Made by a program: the position numbers and the translations under genes. Below are positions 1-5,759 of a stretch of DNA of 6,756 nucleotides, piece by piece; position 1 is the stretch's first letter, and every line of letters begins with the position of its first letter. The notes under the pieces are model-generated. The model ran no database searches. It worked only from the letters and a program-made list of their open reading frames with translations, and was not told the origin of the DNA. This DNA is from Gammaproteobacteria bacterium (GTDB lineage Bacteria > Pseudomonadota > Gammaproteobacteria > SZUA-229), in assembly GCA_030637945.1 (NCBI GenBank), contig DAOWFN010000145.1:1-6756 (forward strand). The letters are read 5' to 3'.

Positions 1-693
1 GTTTTCAGCAGCAGTCTGCTTGGTCACGTCATCGACCAGGATAACAACCCCGGCATCCTGCCCCTGCAACGGGTAAATAGTCACATCGTAGTGATAGAGG
101 CTGCGCATGCTCTGTTTTAGATGAATGATTTTATTGTGTTCGATCGATTGCTGAATATGCTCAGGCAGAACCGTCATCTGTGGATAGGCTTCCCACAGTG
201 TTTGGCCCAATGCATCTTCTGATGGTATTCCCGAGACCTCTTCAACCTGTTTGTTCCACTGGGTGACAAAGCCATTATTATCCAGACCCACCAGCATCAA
301 CGGCATCGAGGTTAAAATATCTTTGATATAAGACTCGGAAGATCGTAACTGATCGGCAGTGACCACATGCTGCGAGATCTCTTTCTCCAACAGGTGATTG
401 CTCTCCATCAACAGAAGGTTGGACTCATTCAGTGTTGCAGTCCGTTCCTGTACACGGATCTCCAGATTATTTCGAATAGCGGTTAGCTCACGGTTCGCCT
501 GGTTAACTTTGCGACGGGCTATAAACAGATAGGTGGTCACGATGGATAAGAGGATCAGTAGTGTGCCGCCGGTATAGTTAGCCAGATGCTGCCAGTTGGT
601 GTGGCCGTCTTCCTGTCTAAAAATGTTGATTGTAAATGCCAGAGCTGAGGAACTCTGCAGCGCCAGAATCGCCAGCAACAATGTATTCTTCAT
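1..693 (-). CDS. Membrane-anchored PAS-domain sensor protein, probably a histidine kinase (5' part only; 3' end off the left edge)
   Basis: The frame is open from an ATG at 693-691 to the window edge, giving exactly 231 codons. Residues 4-20 are hydrophobic and end in an Ala-Leu-Ala-like site, so they are either a first membrane helix or a signal peptide. A second helix spans about 43-59 and is followed by Arg-Arg-Lys. Residues 62-118 are a charged, Leu-rich stretch that looks like a coiled-coil linker, including the RxxLExRVxERT pattern common before PAS domains in sensor kinases. Residues 119-228 read as a PAS domain: an ILTSMP entry helix, then LVGLDNNGFVTQWN, GQTLWEAYP, and a last strand ending DDVTKQ. 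Few residues lie between the two helices, so it is unlikely to have a large periplasmic sensor. The missing C-terminus would hold the kinase (HisKA/HATPase) or a GGDEF/EAL output; this choice is inference. Upstream, an AGGA lies 12 bases from the ATG (weak) and a TATAGT at 730-725 could be a -10. It is not obviously part of the nos operon. Confidence 0.8.
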   Translation of the reverse strand, partial: MKNTLLLAILALQSSSALAFTINIFRQEDGHTNWQHLANYTGGTLLILLSIVTTYLFIARRKVNQANRELTAIRNNLEIRVQERTATLNESNLLLMESNHLLEKEISQHVVTADQLRSSESYIKDILTSMPLMLVGLDNNGFVTQWNKQVEEVSGIPSEDALGQTLWEAYPQMTVLPEHIQQSIEHNKIIHLKQSMRSLYHYDVTIYPLQGQDAGVVILVDDVTKQTAAEN

Positions 694-716
694 GACTAAA
701 TATCATCCTAAAAACC

Positions 717-732
717 GGTATGCCACTATACC
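717..732 (-). promoter_or_regulatory. Possible promoter -10 inside a small inverted repeat, upstream of the PAS gene
   Basis: On the minus strand TATAGT (730-725) matches five of six bases of the sigma-70 -10 consensus and lies about 32 bases before the ATG at 693. It sits within the inverted repeat GGTAT-N6-ATACC (717-732), which could be a small operator. No convincing -35 lies at 16-18 bases. The promoter is therefore only a suggestion. Confidence 0.25.
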
Positions 733-747
733 ACGTCCCACATACTG

Positions 748-781
748 AAAAAAAGACAAGCATCGCAAGGAAGCGATATGC
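748..781 (-). terminator. Probable Rho-independent terminator after trhP
   Basis: On the minus strand, GC-(AT bulge)-ATCGC at 781-773, loop TTCCTT, then GCGATGC at 766-760 forms a seven-pair stem with one bulge. It is followed after a short TTGTC stretch by seven T residues (754-748). It lies 176 bases downstream of the trhP stop and 55 bases upstream of the PAS gene start, so it would separate the two transcripts. The stem is short, so confidence is moderate. Confidence 0.45.
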
Positions 782-956
782 CCCGGTAAAGAATGTCGGA
801 GAAATTATATCAGCGGATGAACTTTTTAGCTCTGGACAAGCTCAGCTTTATAAGATGATATGAATATGTATAAAGCATGTTGTGGAAATACCTTGAGTAT
901 GTTTTTGGTTGGTGCGCAAGTCGTTTGCTTGGTATGACAGGCTTATTCAGTGAAGA

Positions 957-2321
957 TTAATCCAGATCGATGCGTGCAGTCTGTTTATCGAGATTTCTGC
1001 ATAGCAAGCCCAAGTTAACTTCTTTTATATTCTCTTCGATATCGATCCATACCTGATGACCGCTGCCAGGTGCGCATTCCATGTCATTGCCTCTCTGATC
1101 GACAATTTTTTGAAGGACAAAAGGATAGTTGCCATCAGAGGTTAATAATTCCACCTCATCACCGACGGTGATTTTATTTTTAATATCGACCAGGATACGG
1201 TTGTTCTGATTATCAAACTCCATGACTTCACCAGAAAAAATCTGTCGTTGACTGCGTGAACTGCTGTCGCGATACCGCTGCATTTCCTGTGGCGCATGGC
1301 GCTCGAAAAAACCATCGGTATAACCACGGTGTGCAAGGTTTTCCAGTTCACTCATCAGATGCGGATCAAACTTTTTGCCGTTGACAGCATCATCGATCGC
1401 CCGGCGGTAGATCTGTGTTGCTCTGGCAGTGTAGTAATAGGATTTTGTCCTGCCTTCGATCTTCAGACAGTCCACGCCGATGTCGACCAGACGGTGTATA
1501 TGTTCAACAGCACGTAAATCCCTGGAATTCATGATATAAGTGCCATGTTCATCTTCTTCGATCGGCATGTATTCGCCGGGACGATTTTCTTCTTCCAGTA
1601 AAAATTGCTGCGATGCTACTTCATTCAATTCGAGCTCGCTCGATCTGGAAACATCCGATTCAGGTTTCCAGACACCGGTATTTTCTATGCTTTGATCACC
1701 ATCATTATTTTTAACTTTGTAATTCCATCGGCATGAATTGGTGCAGGTGCCCTGATTGGGGTCACGGTGATTAAAATAACCTGAGAGCAGGCAACGCCCG
1801 GAATAAGCTATGCACAATGAGCCATGAACAAATACTTCCAGTTCTACATCGGGGCAGTCATCACGTATCTCTGCAATCTCTTTAAGTGAGAGTTCGCGTG
1901 AAAGTATTATTCGCTCGACGCCAACAGATTGCCAGAATTTTACAGAGGGTGAATTTAAGGTGTTGGCCTGTACGGATAGATGAACGGGCATATCTGGCCA
2001 TTTTTCTCTAACCATCATTATCAGTCCAGGATCGGCCATGATCAGTGCATCTGGATCTAGTGCAATGATCGGTTCCATATCTCGTATGAAGGTCTTGATT
2101 TTTGCAGTATGAGGCAGGATGTTGGTGGCTACAAAAAACTTTTTACCCAGCTCGTGCGCTTCGTTGATTCCGGCCTCAAGGTTCGGCAGGCGAAAATCAT
2201 TGTTGCGCACTCTTAAACTATAACGGGGCAATCCGGCGTATACCGCATCTGCACCGTAAGCAAAAGCGTAACGCATGTTTTTTATTAATCCGGCGGGTGA
2301 GAGAAGTTCAGGTGTTTTCAT
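957..2321 (-). CDS. trhP: tRNA U34 hydroxylation protein TrhP (YegQ), U32 peptidase-like family
   Basis: The 454-residue product resembles E. coli YegQ/TrhP (about 453 residues) from end to end as I recall that sequence: KPELLSPAG near the start, NMRYAFAYGADAVYAG at 15-30, PDALIMADPGLIM at 90-102, HLSVQAN at 114-120 and VHGSLCIAYSGRCLLSGY at 165-182. Then come DPNQGTC, RPGEYM at 247-252, EDEHGTYIMNSRDLR and LKIEGRTKS at 286-294. C170, C177, C193 and C197 are the four cysteines expected to hold an iron-sulfur cluster in this family. In E. coli TrhP is required, with prephenate metabolism, to make 5-hydroxyuridine at position 34 of tRNAs, the precursor of cmo5U/mcmo5U; it works in parallel with the O2-dependent TrhO. 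I chose the ATG at 2321-2319, not the in-frame ATG at 2414, because only this start matches the family; the extra 31 codons run through a GC-rich spacer. No good Shine-Dalgarno is visible. A TATATT at 2344-2339 could be a -10. It is annotated as a protease in many genomes, but proteolysis is not its established role. Confidence 0.95.
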   Translation of the reverse strand: MKTPELLSPAGLIKNMRYAFAYGADAVYAGLPRYSLRVRNNDFRLPNLEAGINEAHELGKKFFVATNILPHTAKIKTFIRDMEPIIALDPDALIMADPGLIMMVREKWPDMPVHLSVQANTLNSPSVKFWQSVGVERIILSRELSLKEIAEIRDDCPDVELEVFVHGSLCIAYSGRCLLSGYFNHRDPNQGTCTNSCRWNYKVKNNDGDQSIENTGVWKPESDVSRSSELELNEVASQQFLLEEENRPGEYMPIEEDEHGTYIMNSRDLRAVEHIHRLVDIGVDCLKIEGRTKSYYYTARATQIYRRAIDDAVNGKKFDPHLMSELENLAHRGYTDGFFERHAPQEMQRYRDSSSRSQRQIFSGEVMEFDNQNNRILVDIKNKITVGDEVELLTSDGNYPFVLQKIVDQRGNDMECAPGSGHQVWIDIEENIKEVNLGLLCRNLDKQTARIDLD

Positions 2322-2354
2322 AAGTTGTAGTTTGAATAAATATATCCAAAAAAA

Positions 2355-2424
2355 ATTACCACAGAGGGTCGCTCTTGCGCGTCCTGCGCTTGCGATATTA
2401 GCGCATCCATGCACGTCGCACAGA
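2355..2424 (-). repeat. GC-rich spacer segment bounded by two CTCTGTG motifs (possible dispersed repeat)
   Basis: Between the hemerythrin-like gene and trhP the minus strand carries CTCTGTG twice, near 2424-2417 and 2367-2361, about 57 bases apart. The segment between them is GC-rich with several GCGC words, and the second copy runs into GGTAATT and eight T residues. The surrounding bases are AT-rich, so composition changes sharply. Paired CTCTGTG words are, as I recall, seen as dispersed intergenic repeats in various bacteria; membership here is inference. It carries no plausible gene. Confidence 0.25.
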
Positions 2425-2545
2425 GAAAAGATTTATGTCGTTAATAGCACGCAGGTGCACGATTTTTCGTGACGAGTAAAAAAATGATCTTTGTGTCGCT
2501 GAATGGCAGAAGTATAAGCCCTGTTATTTTATCTGATATTAACGA

Positions 2546-2974
2546 TTATGCCAGACTGCGAACCAGCGGATAAAGGTGTTCGGTTTCATCCAGGATGCGT
2601 TGTAGTACGAGGTCGAAGAGTTCATTTGTTTCTTCCAGAAATAGTTTATGGTCTTTTATTTTCAGCGCATCTTTGCTTCTTGTAGCACACCATCGCCTGG
2701 TGAATCCCTTCAATATCTTTTTTATTTCCACTGAGCCAGACATGAAATTCCTGGCAACGTTGTTGATCTTTTCATCAGGGCTTTTTAGCAGCTCGCTGTA
2801 CATGTTCTGGTCGACCATCTTGATGTGTTCCTGTACTAGGTTCACATAACTATAGAAGAGTCCGCAACAGGATTCTGTGTCACACATGGAGCGATTCCTG
2901 AGAAGATAACTAAGGATATTCGACAGCTCAGTGATGTGATGATTTTGTTTGTTAAGTTCGTCATATGTGATCAT
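2546..2974 (-). CDS. Small hemerythrin-like (HHE-type) helical protein
   Basis: The 142-residue product is all-helical in character, with no signal peptide or membrane segment, so it should be cytoplasmic. Family-like features are H12/H13 in the first helix, QEHIKMVDQNMYSELL (H50, D55) in the second and KDHKLFLEETNELFD (H109, E114/E115) in the third. The end, RILDETEHLYPLVRSL (E130, H133), resembles the closing helix of hemerythrin HHE domains, which bind two irons. The histidine spacing is not canonical, so iron binding is an inference. Cysteines cluster at C31, C36 and C37, with a fourth at C96. Hemerythrin-like proteins bind O2 or NO, or handle iron; this one lacks the N-terminal ScdA domain of the RIC/YtfE/DnrN repair proteins and is shorter than them. 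The start at 2974-2972 is supported by a strong Shine-Dalgarno TAAGGAG (2987-2981). An FNR-type box lies about 70 bases upstream, so low-oxygen control is likely. It stands between nosL and trhP, apparently as its own transcription unit. Confidence 0.6.
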   Translation of the reverse strand: MITYDELNKQNHHITELSNILSYLLRNRSMCDTESCCGLFYSYVNLVQEHIKMVDQNMYSELLKSPDEKINNVARNFMSGSVEIKKILKGFTRRWCATRSKDALKIKDHKLFLEETNELFDLVLQRILDETEHLYPLVRSLA

Positions 2975-3044
2975 CGTTTACTCCTTAAGAGCATTATTTT
3001 TTATAGGATATAAGGTTTTTTACACCTAACGAACGAGCGAGACA

Positions 3045-3058
3045 ATGATATAAATCAA
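3045..3058 (-). promoter_or_regulatory. FNR/Anr-type binding site upstream of the hemerythrin-like gene
   Basis: The minus strand reads TTGAT-TTAT-ATCAT, matching nine of ten defined bases of the FNR/Anr consensus TTGAT-N4-ATCAA. Its centre is at 3051.5. A TAAAAA at 3022-3017 would put a start near 3010, making the box sit at -41.5 as in class II FNR activation. Better -10 words TTATAT (3013-3008) and TATAAA (3005-3000) would place the box near -50 or -58. The box faces the hemerythrin-like gene and lies downstream of nosL. Dnr-type regulators share this motif, so NO control is possible too. Confidence 0.6.
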
Positions 3059-3090
3059 TGATAGGGACGGATTCAGGATAAAAGAGGGTG

Positions 3091-3121
3091 CAGCCAGGAC
3101 AGTGTCTGATTTGAATGGCTG
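3091..3121 (-). terminator. Weak candidate terminator downstream of nosL
   Basis: About 20 bases after the nosL stop the minus strand has CAGCCA (3121-3116) and TGGCTG (3096-3091), a six-pair stem with a 19-base loop, followed by CACCCTCTTTT. The loop is long and the T run short and displaced, so termination here is uncertain. It lies between the nosL stop and the FNR-type box, where a terminator would be expected. Confidence 0.2.
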
Positions 3122-3140
3122 ATAATAATCAAGCGGTAAA

Positions 3141-3647
3141 TTAATTTGAAGCTGCGAGAATATACTCATTTGGAATCGAATCAAATGAGTAGACCGTACC
3201 ACCTTGTTTTTCGGCAAATAATTCTGCTTTTGCTCGTGTTGCAAAAGGTACCGTTTCAGGTGCACCCATACCACCGGAGCGGTTGCTGTCGAGTACGTAC
3301 CATGCCTTGCGCGCGTCTATCCAGTTATCTGCACCGGGATCGTCCCAGTTAGCATCGCTCATATCGTTAACATAAATAGCCGCGATATTTTTTGGTTCTT
3401 CTGGCGACAGGGTAAAAGCAATGGTGTCGCGTACCGAGGTGAACCATAACGCCTGTTGTTTGTCAGTGAGATGAATCTGCCCTTTGGGGCCAATATGGTT
3501 AACGACCGTCATCAGGCAATAATAGCCATTGGCTTCACGGTTTAATGTTTGCGCGGGCGGGACTTCGGTTACCTGGGGTTTTTCACAGGCCGTTAATAAA
3601 ACAATAAAGGGGATAGTAATAAATATTAAAGCGCTTAGTTTGTTCAT
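3141..3647 (-). CDS. nosL: NosL, copper-binding lipoprotein for nitrous oxide reductase maturation
   Basis: The 168-residue product is a lipoprotein: residues 1-20 are a signal peptide with the lipobox LTAC, so C21 would be lipidated and the protein anchored on the periplasmic side. NosL family landmarks follow: YYCLM (C44, M46), GPKGQIHL at 53-60, WFTSVRDTIAFTLSPEEPK at 68-86, IYVNDM at 91-96, WIDARKAWYVL at 109-119, SGGMGAPE at 124-131 and the closing FDSIPNEY. NosL binds Cu(I) and passes it to the NosDFY machinery for assembly of the copper sites of NosZ. The Cys-x-Met pair at 44-46 and conserved methionines M96 and M127 are the likely copper-site candidates; assigning ligands is inference. 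I chose the ATG at 3647-3645 because the signal peptide begins there. The frame is open further up to 3731, but those codons run into the REP doublet. No clear Shine-Dalgarno is visible. It is separated from nosY by 207 bases containing the repeat and a possible private promoter. Confidence 0.95.
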   Translation of the reverse strand: MNKLSALIFITIPFIVLLTACEKPQVTEVPPAQTLNREANGYYCLMTVVNHIGPKGQIHLTDKQQALWFTSVRDTIAFTLSPEEPKNIAAIYVNDMSDANWDDPGADNWIDARKAWYVLDSNRSGGMGAPETVPFATRAKAELFAEKQGGTVYSFDSIPNEYILAASN

Positions 3648-3668
3648 GAAGATAGTTGTATGTTTTAA

Positions 3669-3697
3669 GTTATAAGAAAGATTCATGTTGTTTTGAA
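3669..3697 (-). promoter_or_regulatory. Possible sigma-70-type promoter for nosL
   Basis: On the minus strand TTCAAA (3697-3692) and TATAAC (3674-3669) are separated by exactly 17 bases, matching four and five of six consensus bases. Transcription would start near 3662, giving a leader of about 15 bases before nosL. It lies between the REP doublet and nosL, so nosL could be made independently of nosDFY. Confidence 0.35.
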
Positions 3698-3729
3698 TAT
3701 TAATGTTCGGTTGAAAGTTTAGCGCCTGC

Positions 3730-3824
3730 ATCGCGGAACACGGCTACTATCAAAGCAGTCCGCTCCTACAAGTTTCGATTCTCCGTAGGAGCGGACTGCT
3801 TTGATAGTAGCCGTGTTCCGCGAT
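3730..3824. repeat. REP doublet (REPIN-like perfect palindrome) between nosY and nosL
   Basis: Two 40-base arms (3730-3769 and 3785-3824) are perfectly complementary around a 15-base loop. Each arm carries TCGCGGAACA at its outer end and TCCGCTCCTAC at its inner end, the same words as in the element at 5671-5738, with an 18-base middle that differs. The GTAGGAGCGG core resembles the REP sequences of pseudomonads and relatives, which are moved by RAYT transposases. No T run follows either arm, so it is not a standard terminator. Inside an operon such a hairpin would be expected to protect upstream nosDFY mRNA from 3' decay or reduce read-through into nosL. Confidence 0.9.
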
Positions 3825-3854
3825 TTCCCGTGTATGAATCCTCACCGCTTGCTA

Positions 3855-4697
3855 TTACAACTCTCTTTTTTGAAATACGAATAATGTCGCTGCCAATGGC
3901 GCAACTATCCAGAACAACATAACGCTGATTAACAGGACACTGTTCATGCCTGCTTCGCTGGCGACACCGGCAATGCCCGCCGCCTGGCTTACGCCATCGA
4001 ACATGCTTAAGTTTAGGATACGGTAAGTATCGGTCGGGCTCACCAGCATCAAAGCTGAAAACAGCTGCTGTCCGATCAGCTGATCTTCATCGATTAGTAA
4101 TACCCCGAACAGTAACAGGTCGTACAACACGACAAAAACCAGCCACAGACCGATCGCGGTACCCGCTGCGGTGGCTCTTTCTTTTACCAGTACGCTGACC
4201 AGATAACCCAGGGCGATAAATATAGCGCCCAGTGCCAGCGAACTCGCCATCATTGAAACATAAGCCTGCCAGCCTTCCATGCTGGCACCACTGACAAAAG
4301 TCATGATAAGCATGGCACCGCCGTAACCGGAAAAAATAGCGATAAACAAAATCAGTACGTGGCCAAGAAACTTGCCCATGATGACCTGCCAGCGTGTCAC
4401 CGGGTAGGTCAACAACAACATCATCGTACCGCGTTCGAATTCACCGACCAGCGCATCGAAAGATAGCATGAGCGCGATCAGCGGAATGAGATAAACACTC
4501 AGACTGGCAAGGCTGATGACACTGATATCCATCGCACTGGCCTTTACCGATCCGGTGGGTGCAGAACCTAACAGTGACAGTGCCAGCGCTAGTGTACCCA
4601 GCACGATGATGGCTGCGGCGATCCAGCGGTTGCGCAAACCATCTCGCAGTTCTTTCATCGCCAGTATCAGGAGAACTTTTAAACCTGGCATCTTCAT
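3855..4697 (-). CDS. nosY: NosY, membrane permease subunit of the NosDFY complex
   Basis: The 280-residue product has six probable membrane helices, at about 25-44, 60-83, 109-134, 145-170, 178-202 and 253-275, the usual number for NosY and other ABC-2 type permeases. The start, LKVLLILAMKELRDGLRNRW, is the cytoplasmic helix typical of the family. FDALVGEFERGTMMLLLTYPVTRWQ (80-104, in two parts FDALVGEFERG and YPVTRWQ) is the region that contacts the ATPase, and VSPTDTYRI (219-227) is a conserved NosY stretch. NosY dimers join two NosF ATPases to periplasmic NosD; the complex couples ATP use to finishing the CuZ centre of N2O reductase. The ATG at 4697-4695 overlaps the nosF stop as ATGA, and a GGAG (4708-4705) sits seven bases upstream, so translation is probably coupled. 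A second ATG two codons in is possible but less well spaced. Confidence 0.95.
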   Translation of the reverse strand: MKMPGLKVLLILAMKELRDGLRNRWIAAAIIVLGTLALALSLLGSAPTGSVKASAMDISVISLASLSVYLIPLIALMLSFDALVGEFERGTMMLLLTYPVTRWQVIMGKFLGHVLILFIAIFSGYGGAMLIMTFVSGASMEGWQAYVSMMASSLALGAIFIALGYLVSVLVKERATAAGTAIGLWLVFVVLYDLLLFGVLLIDEDQLIGQQLFSALMLVSPTDTYRILNLSMFDGVSQAAGIAGVASEAGMNSVLLISVMLFWIVAPLAATLFVFQKREL

Positions 4698-5623
4698 GAT
4701 ATATCTCCGTTCATGAAGTGGCTATAAACCTCATCCAGTTTGGGTGGCATGATCTGTAGATCATTGACCACATCACCGAGATCAGTGATGCGACGGATCA
4801 GCGGCATCTTATCGCCATTGAAACATGACAGCTTAAGCGTTTTATTATTGATAGCACTGATATTTATTTCGGAGCCTAATCGTTCGGCAACGCTGGATGT
4901 TTCTCCTGGTGTTACAGAAATTTTTAAACGAACCGGCAGCGCCGCCTGTTTGTAAAGTTCATCGAGTGTGCCGCTGGCAATAAGAACACCGGATTTCATG
5001 ATAATAAAACGATTGGCTCTAGCTTCGACTTCGTTAAGTGCGTGTGAAGAGATAACCGAGGTTGCACCTTCTTTATGCAGGGTGTCAATTAATTCATAAA
5101 ATTGATGGCGAAGAGATGGATCAAGACCGGTCGTGGGTTCATCGAGGAACAGCAGTTGTGGATTACCCAACATCGCCTGTGCCAGTCCCAATCTTTGCCG
5201 CATGCCTTTTGAATACGTGCCGACACGTCGTTTTGCTGCATGAGAAAGTCCAACAGTATCAAGCAGGTTCTCACAGTCGATATTCGATGCACCTTTAAGG
5301 CGGGCATAAAATGCCAGCACTTCAGAACCGGTCATGGCTTCATAAAATGCCACGCTTTCAGGAAGGTAACCCAGGGTTCTGTGCTGTGCTACTTTGCGGG
5401 TAACTGCTGGATTAGCGCCCAGTACCTCAACGTTACCGGAGGTAGGGCGGGTAAGTCCCAGCATCATTTTCATCAGCGTGGTTTTACCGGCGCCATTGTG
5501 CCCGACCAGTACAATGCATTCACCGGACTGTATATTGAAACTTACATCAGACACCACGGTTTCTGTACCGTAGCGTTTGCTGACAGCGTCTAGTGAAATG
5601 ACATGGTTGTTTTGGGTGTTCAT
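4694..5623 (-). CDS. nosF: NosF, ABC-type ATPase of the NosDFY complex
   Basis: The 309-residue product is a complete ABC ATPase. Walker A is GHNGAGKT at 41-48, the signature is YSKGMRQRLGLAQ at 137-149, Walker B is LLFLDEP at 157-163 with catalytic E162, the D-loop follows at GLDP and the switch histidine is H194 in VISSH. The Q-loop position reads YLPES, with Glu (E89) where many ABC proteins have Gln, a common variant in this ABC-2 exporter-like group. Residues from about 215 on form the C-terminal regulatory extension. NosF powers the NosDFY complex in the cytoplasm. The family call rests on its place directly between nosD and nosY and on the sequence type; alone it could be read as a generic CcmA-like ATPase. 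The start at 5623-5621 has no clear Shine-Dalgarno and follows the REP doublet by about 50 bases, while its end overlaps nosY by four bases. Confidence 0.95.
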   Translation of the reverse strand: MNTQNNHVISLDAVSKRYGTETVVSDVSFNIQSGECIVLVGHNGAGKTTLMKMMLGLTRPTSGNVEVLGANPAVTRKVAQHRTLGYLPESVAFYEAMTGSEVLAFYARLKGASNIDCENLLDTVGLSHAAKRRVGTYSKGMRQRLGLAQAMLGNPQLLFLDEPTTGLDPSLRHQFYELIDTLHKEGATSVISSHALNEVEARANRFIIMKSGVLIASGTLDELYKQAALPVRLKISVTPGETSSVAERLGSEINISAINNKTLKLSCFNGDKMPLIRRITDLGDVVNDLQIMPPKLDEVYSHFMNGDIS

Positions 5624-5664
5624 CGTTTGATCGTTTAATTTAGTTGTGCGTTTAATACAGTGAT

Positions 5665-5752
5665 GCCTGCATCGCGGAACAAGATTCCGCTCCTACGGGG
5701 AGGCATGCACTTGTAGGAGCGGAATCTTGTTCCGCGATTTTCCACATATGAA
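5665..5752. repeat. REP doublet (REPIN-like perfect palindrome) between nosD and nosF
   Basis: Perfect 26-base arms lie at 5671-5696 and 5713-5738 around a 16-base loop. Within each arm GCGGAA-N5-TTCCGC can form its own small hairpin, the structure of a single REP; two inverted REPs make a REPIN. The arms share TCGCGGAACA and TCCGCTCCTAC with the element at 3730-3824. Similarity extends outside the arms: GCCTGC on the left and CGATTT-Y-CC-N3-TATGAA on the right occur at both places, so the copied unit is somewhat larger than the palindrome. Both copies have the same orientation relative to the operon. There is no T run, so a terminator role is unlikely. Confidence 0.9.
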
Positions 5753-5759
5753 CGCGTAA

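Noticed and set aside
2322..2414. N-terminal extension of TrhP from the in-frame ATG at 2414
   Set aside because: The extra 31 residues read through the GC-rich spacer, have no likeness to the family, and the start at 2321 gives the normal 454-residue length.
2458..2471. CACGA-TTTT-TCGTG hairpin as a terminator of the hemerythrin-like gene
   Set aside because: The stem has only five pairs with a T-rich loop, and no T run follows on the minus strand.
2546..2974. RIC/YtfE/DnrN iron-centre repair protein
   Set aside because: The protein is only 142 residues and lacks the N-terminal ScdA-type domain and the usual histidine pattern of that family.
3648..3731. N-terminal extension of NosL from ATG at 3731 or 3686
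   Set aside because: The lipoprotein signal peptide begins at 3647, and the extension at 3731 begins inside the REP doublet.
3730..3824. The long palindrome as a Rho-independent terminator of nosDFY
   Set aside because: The stem is very long and neither side is followed by a T run; its repeat relationship to 5671-5738 explains it better.
5240..5593. A 117-residue plus-strand open frame opposite nosF
   Set aside because: It lies wholly antisense to the Walker A and signature regions of nosF and looks like a shadow frame; no start signals or family likeness were seen. The other plus-strand frames were rejected for the same reason.
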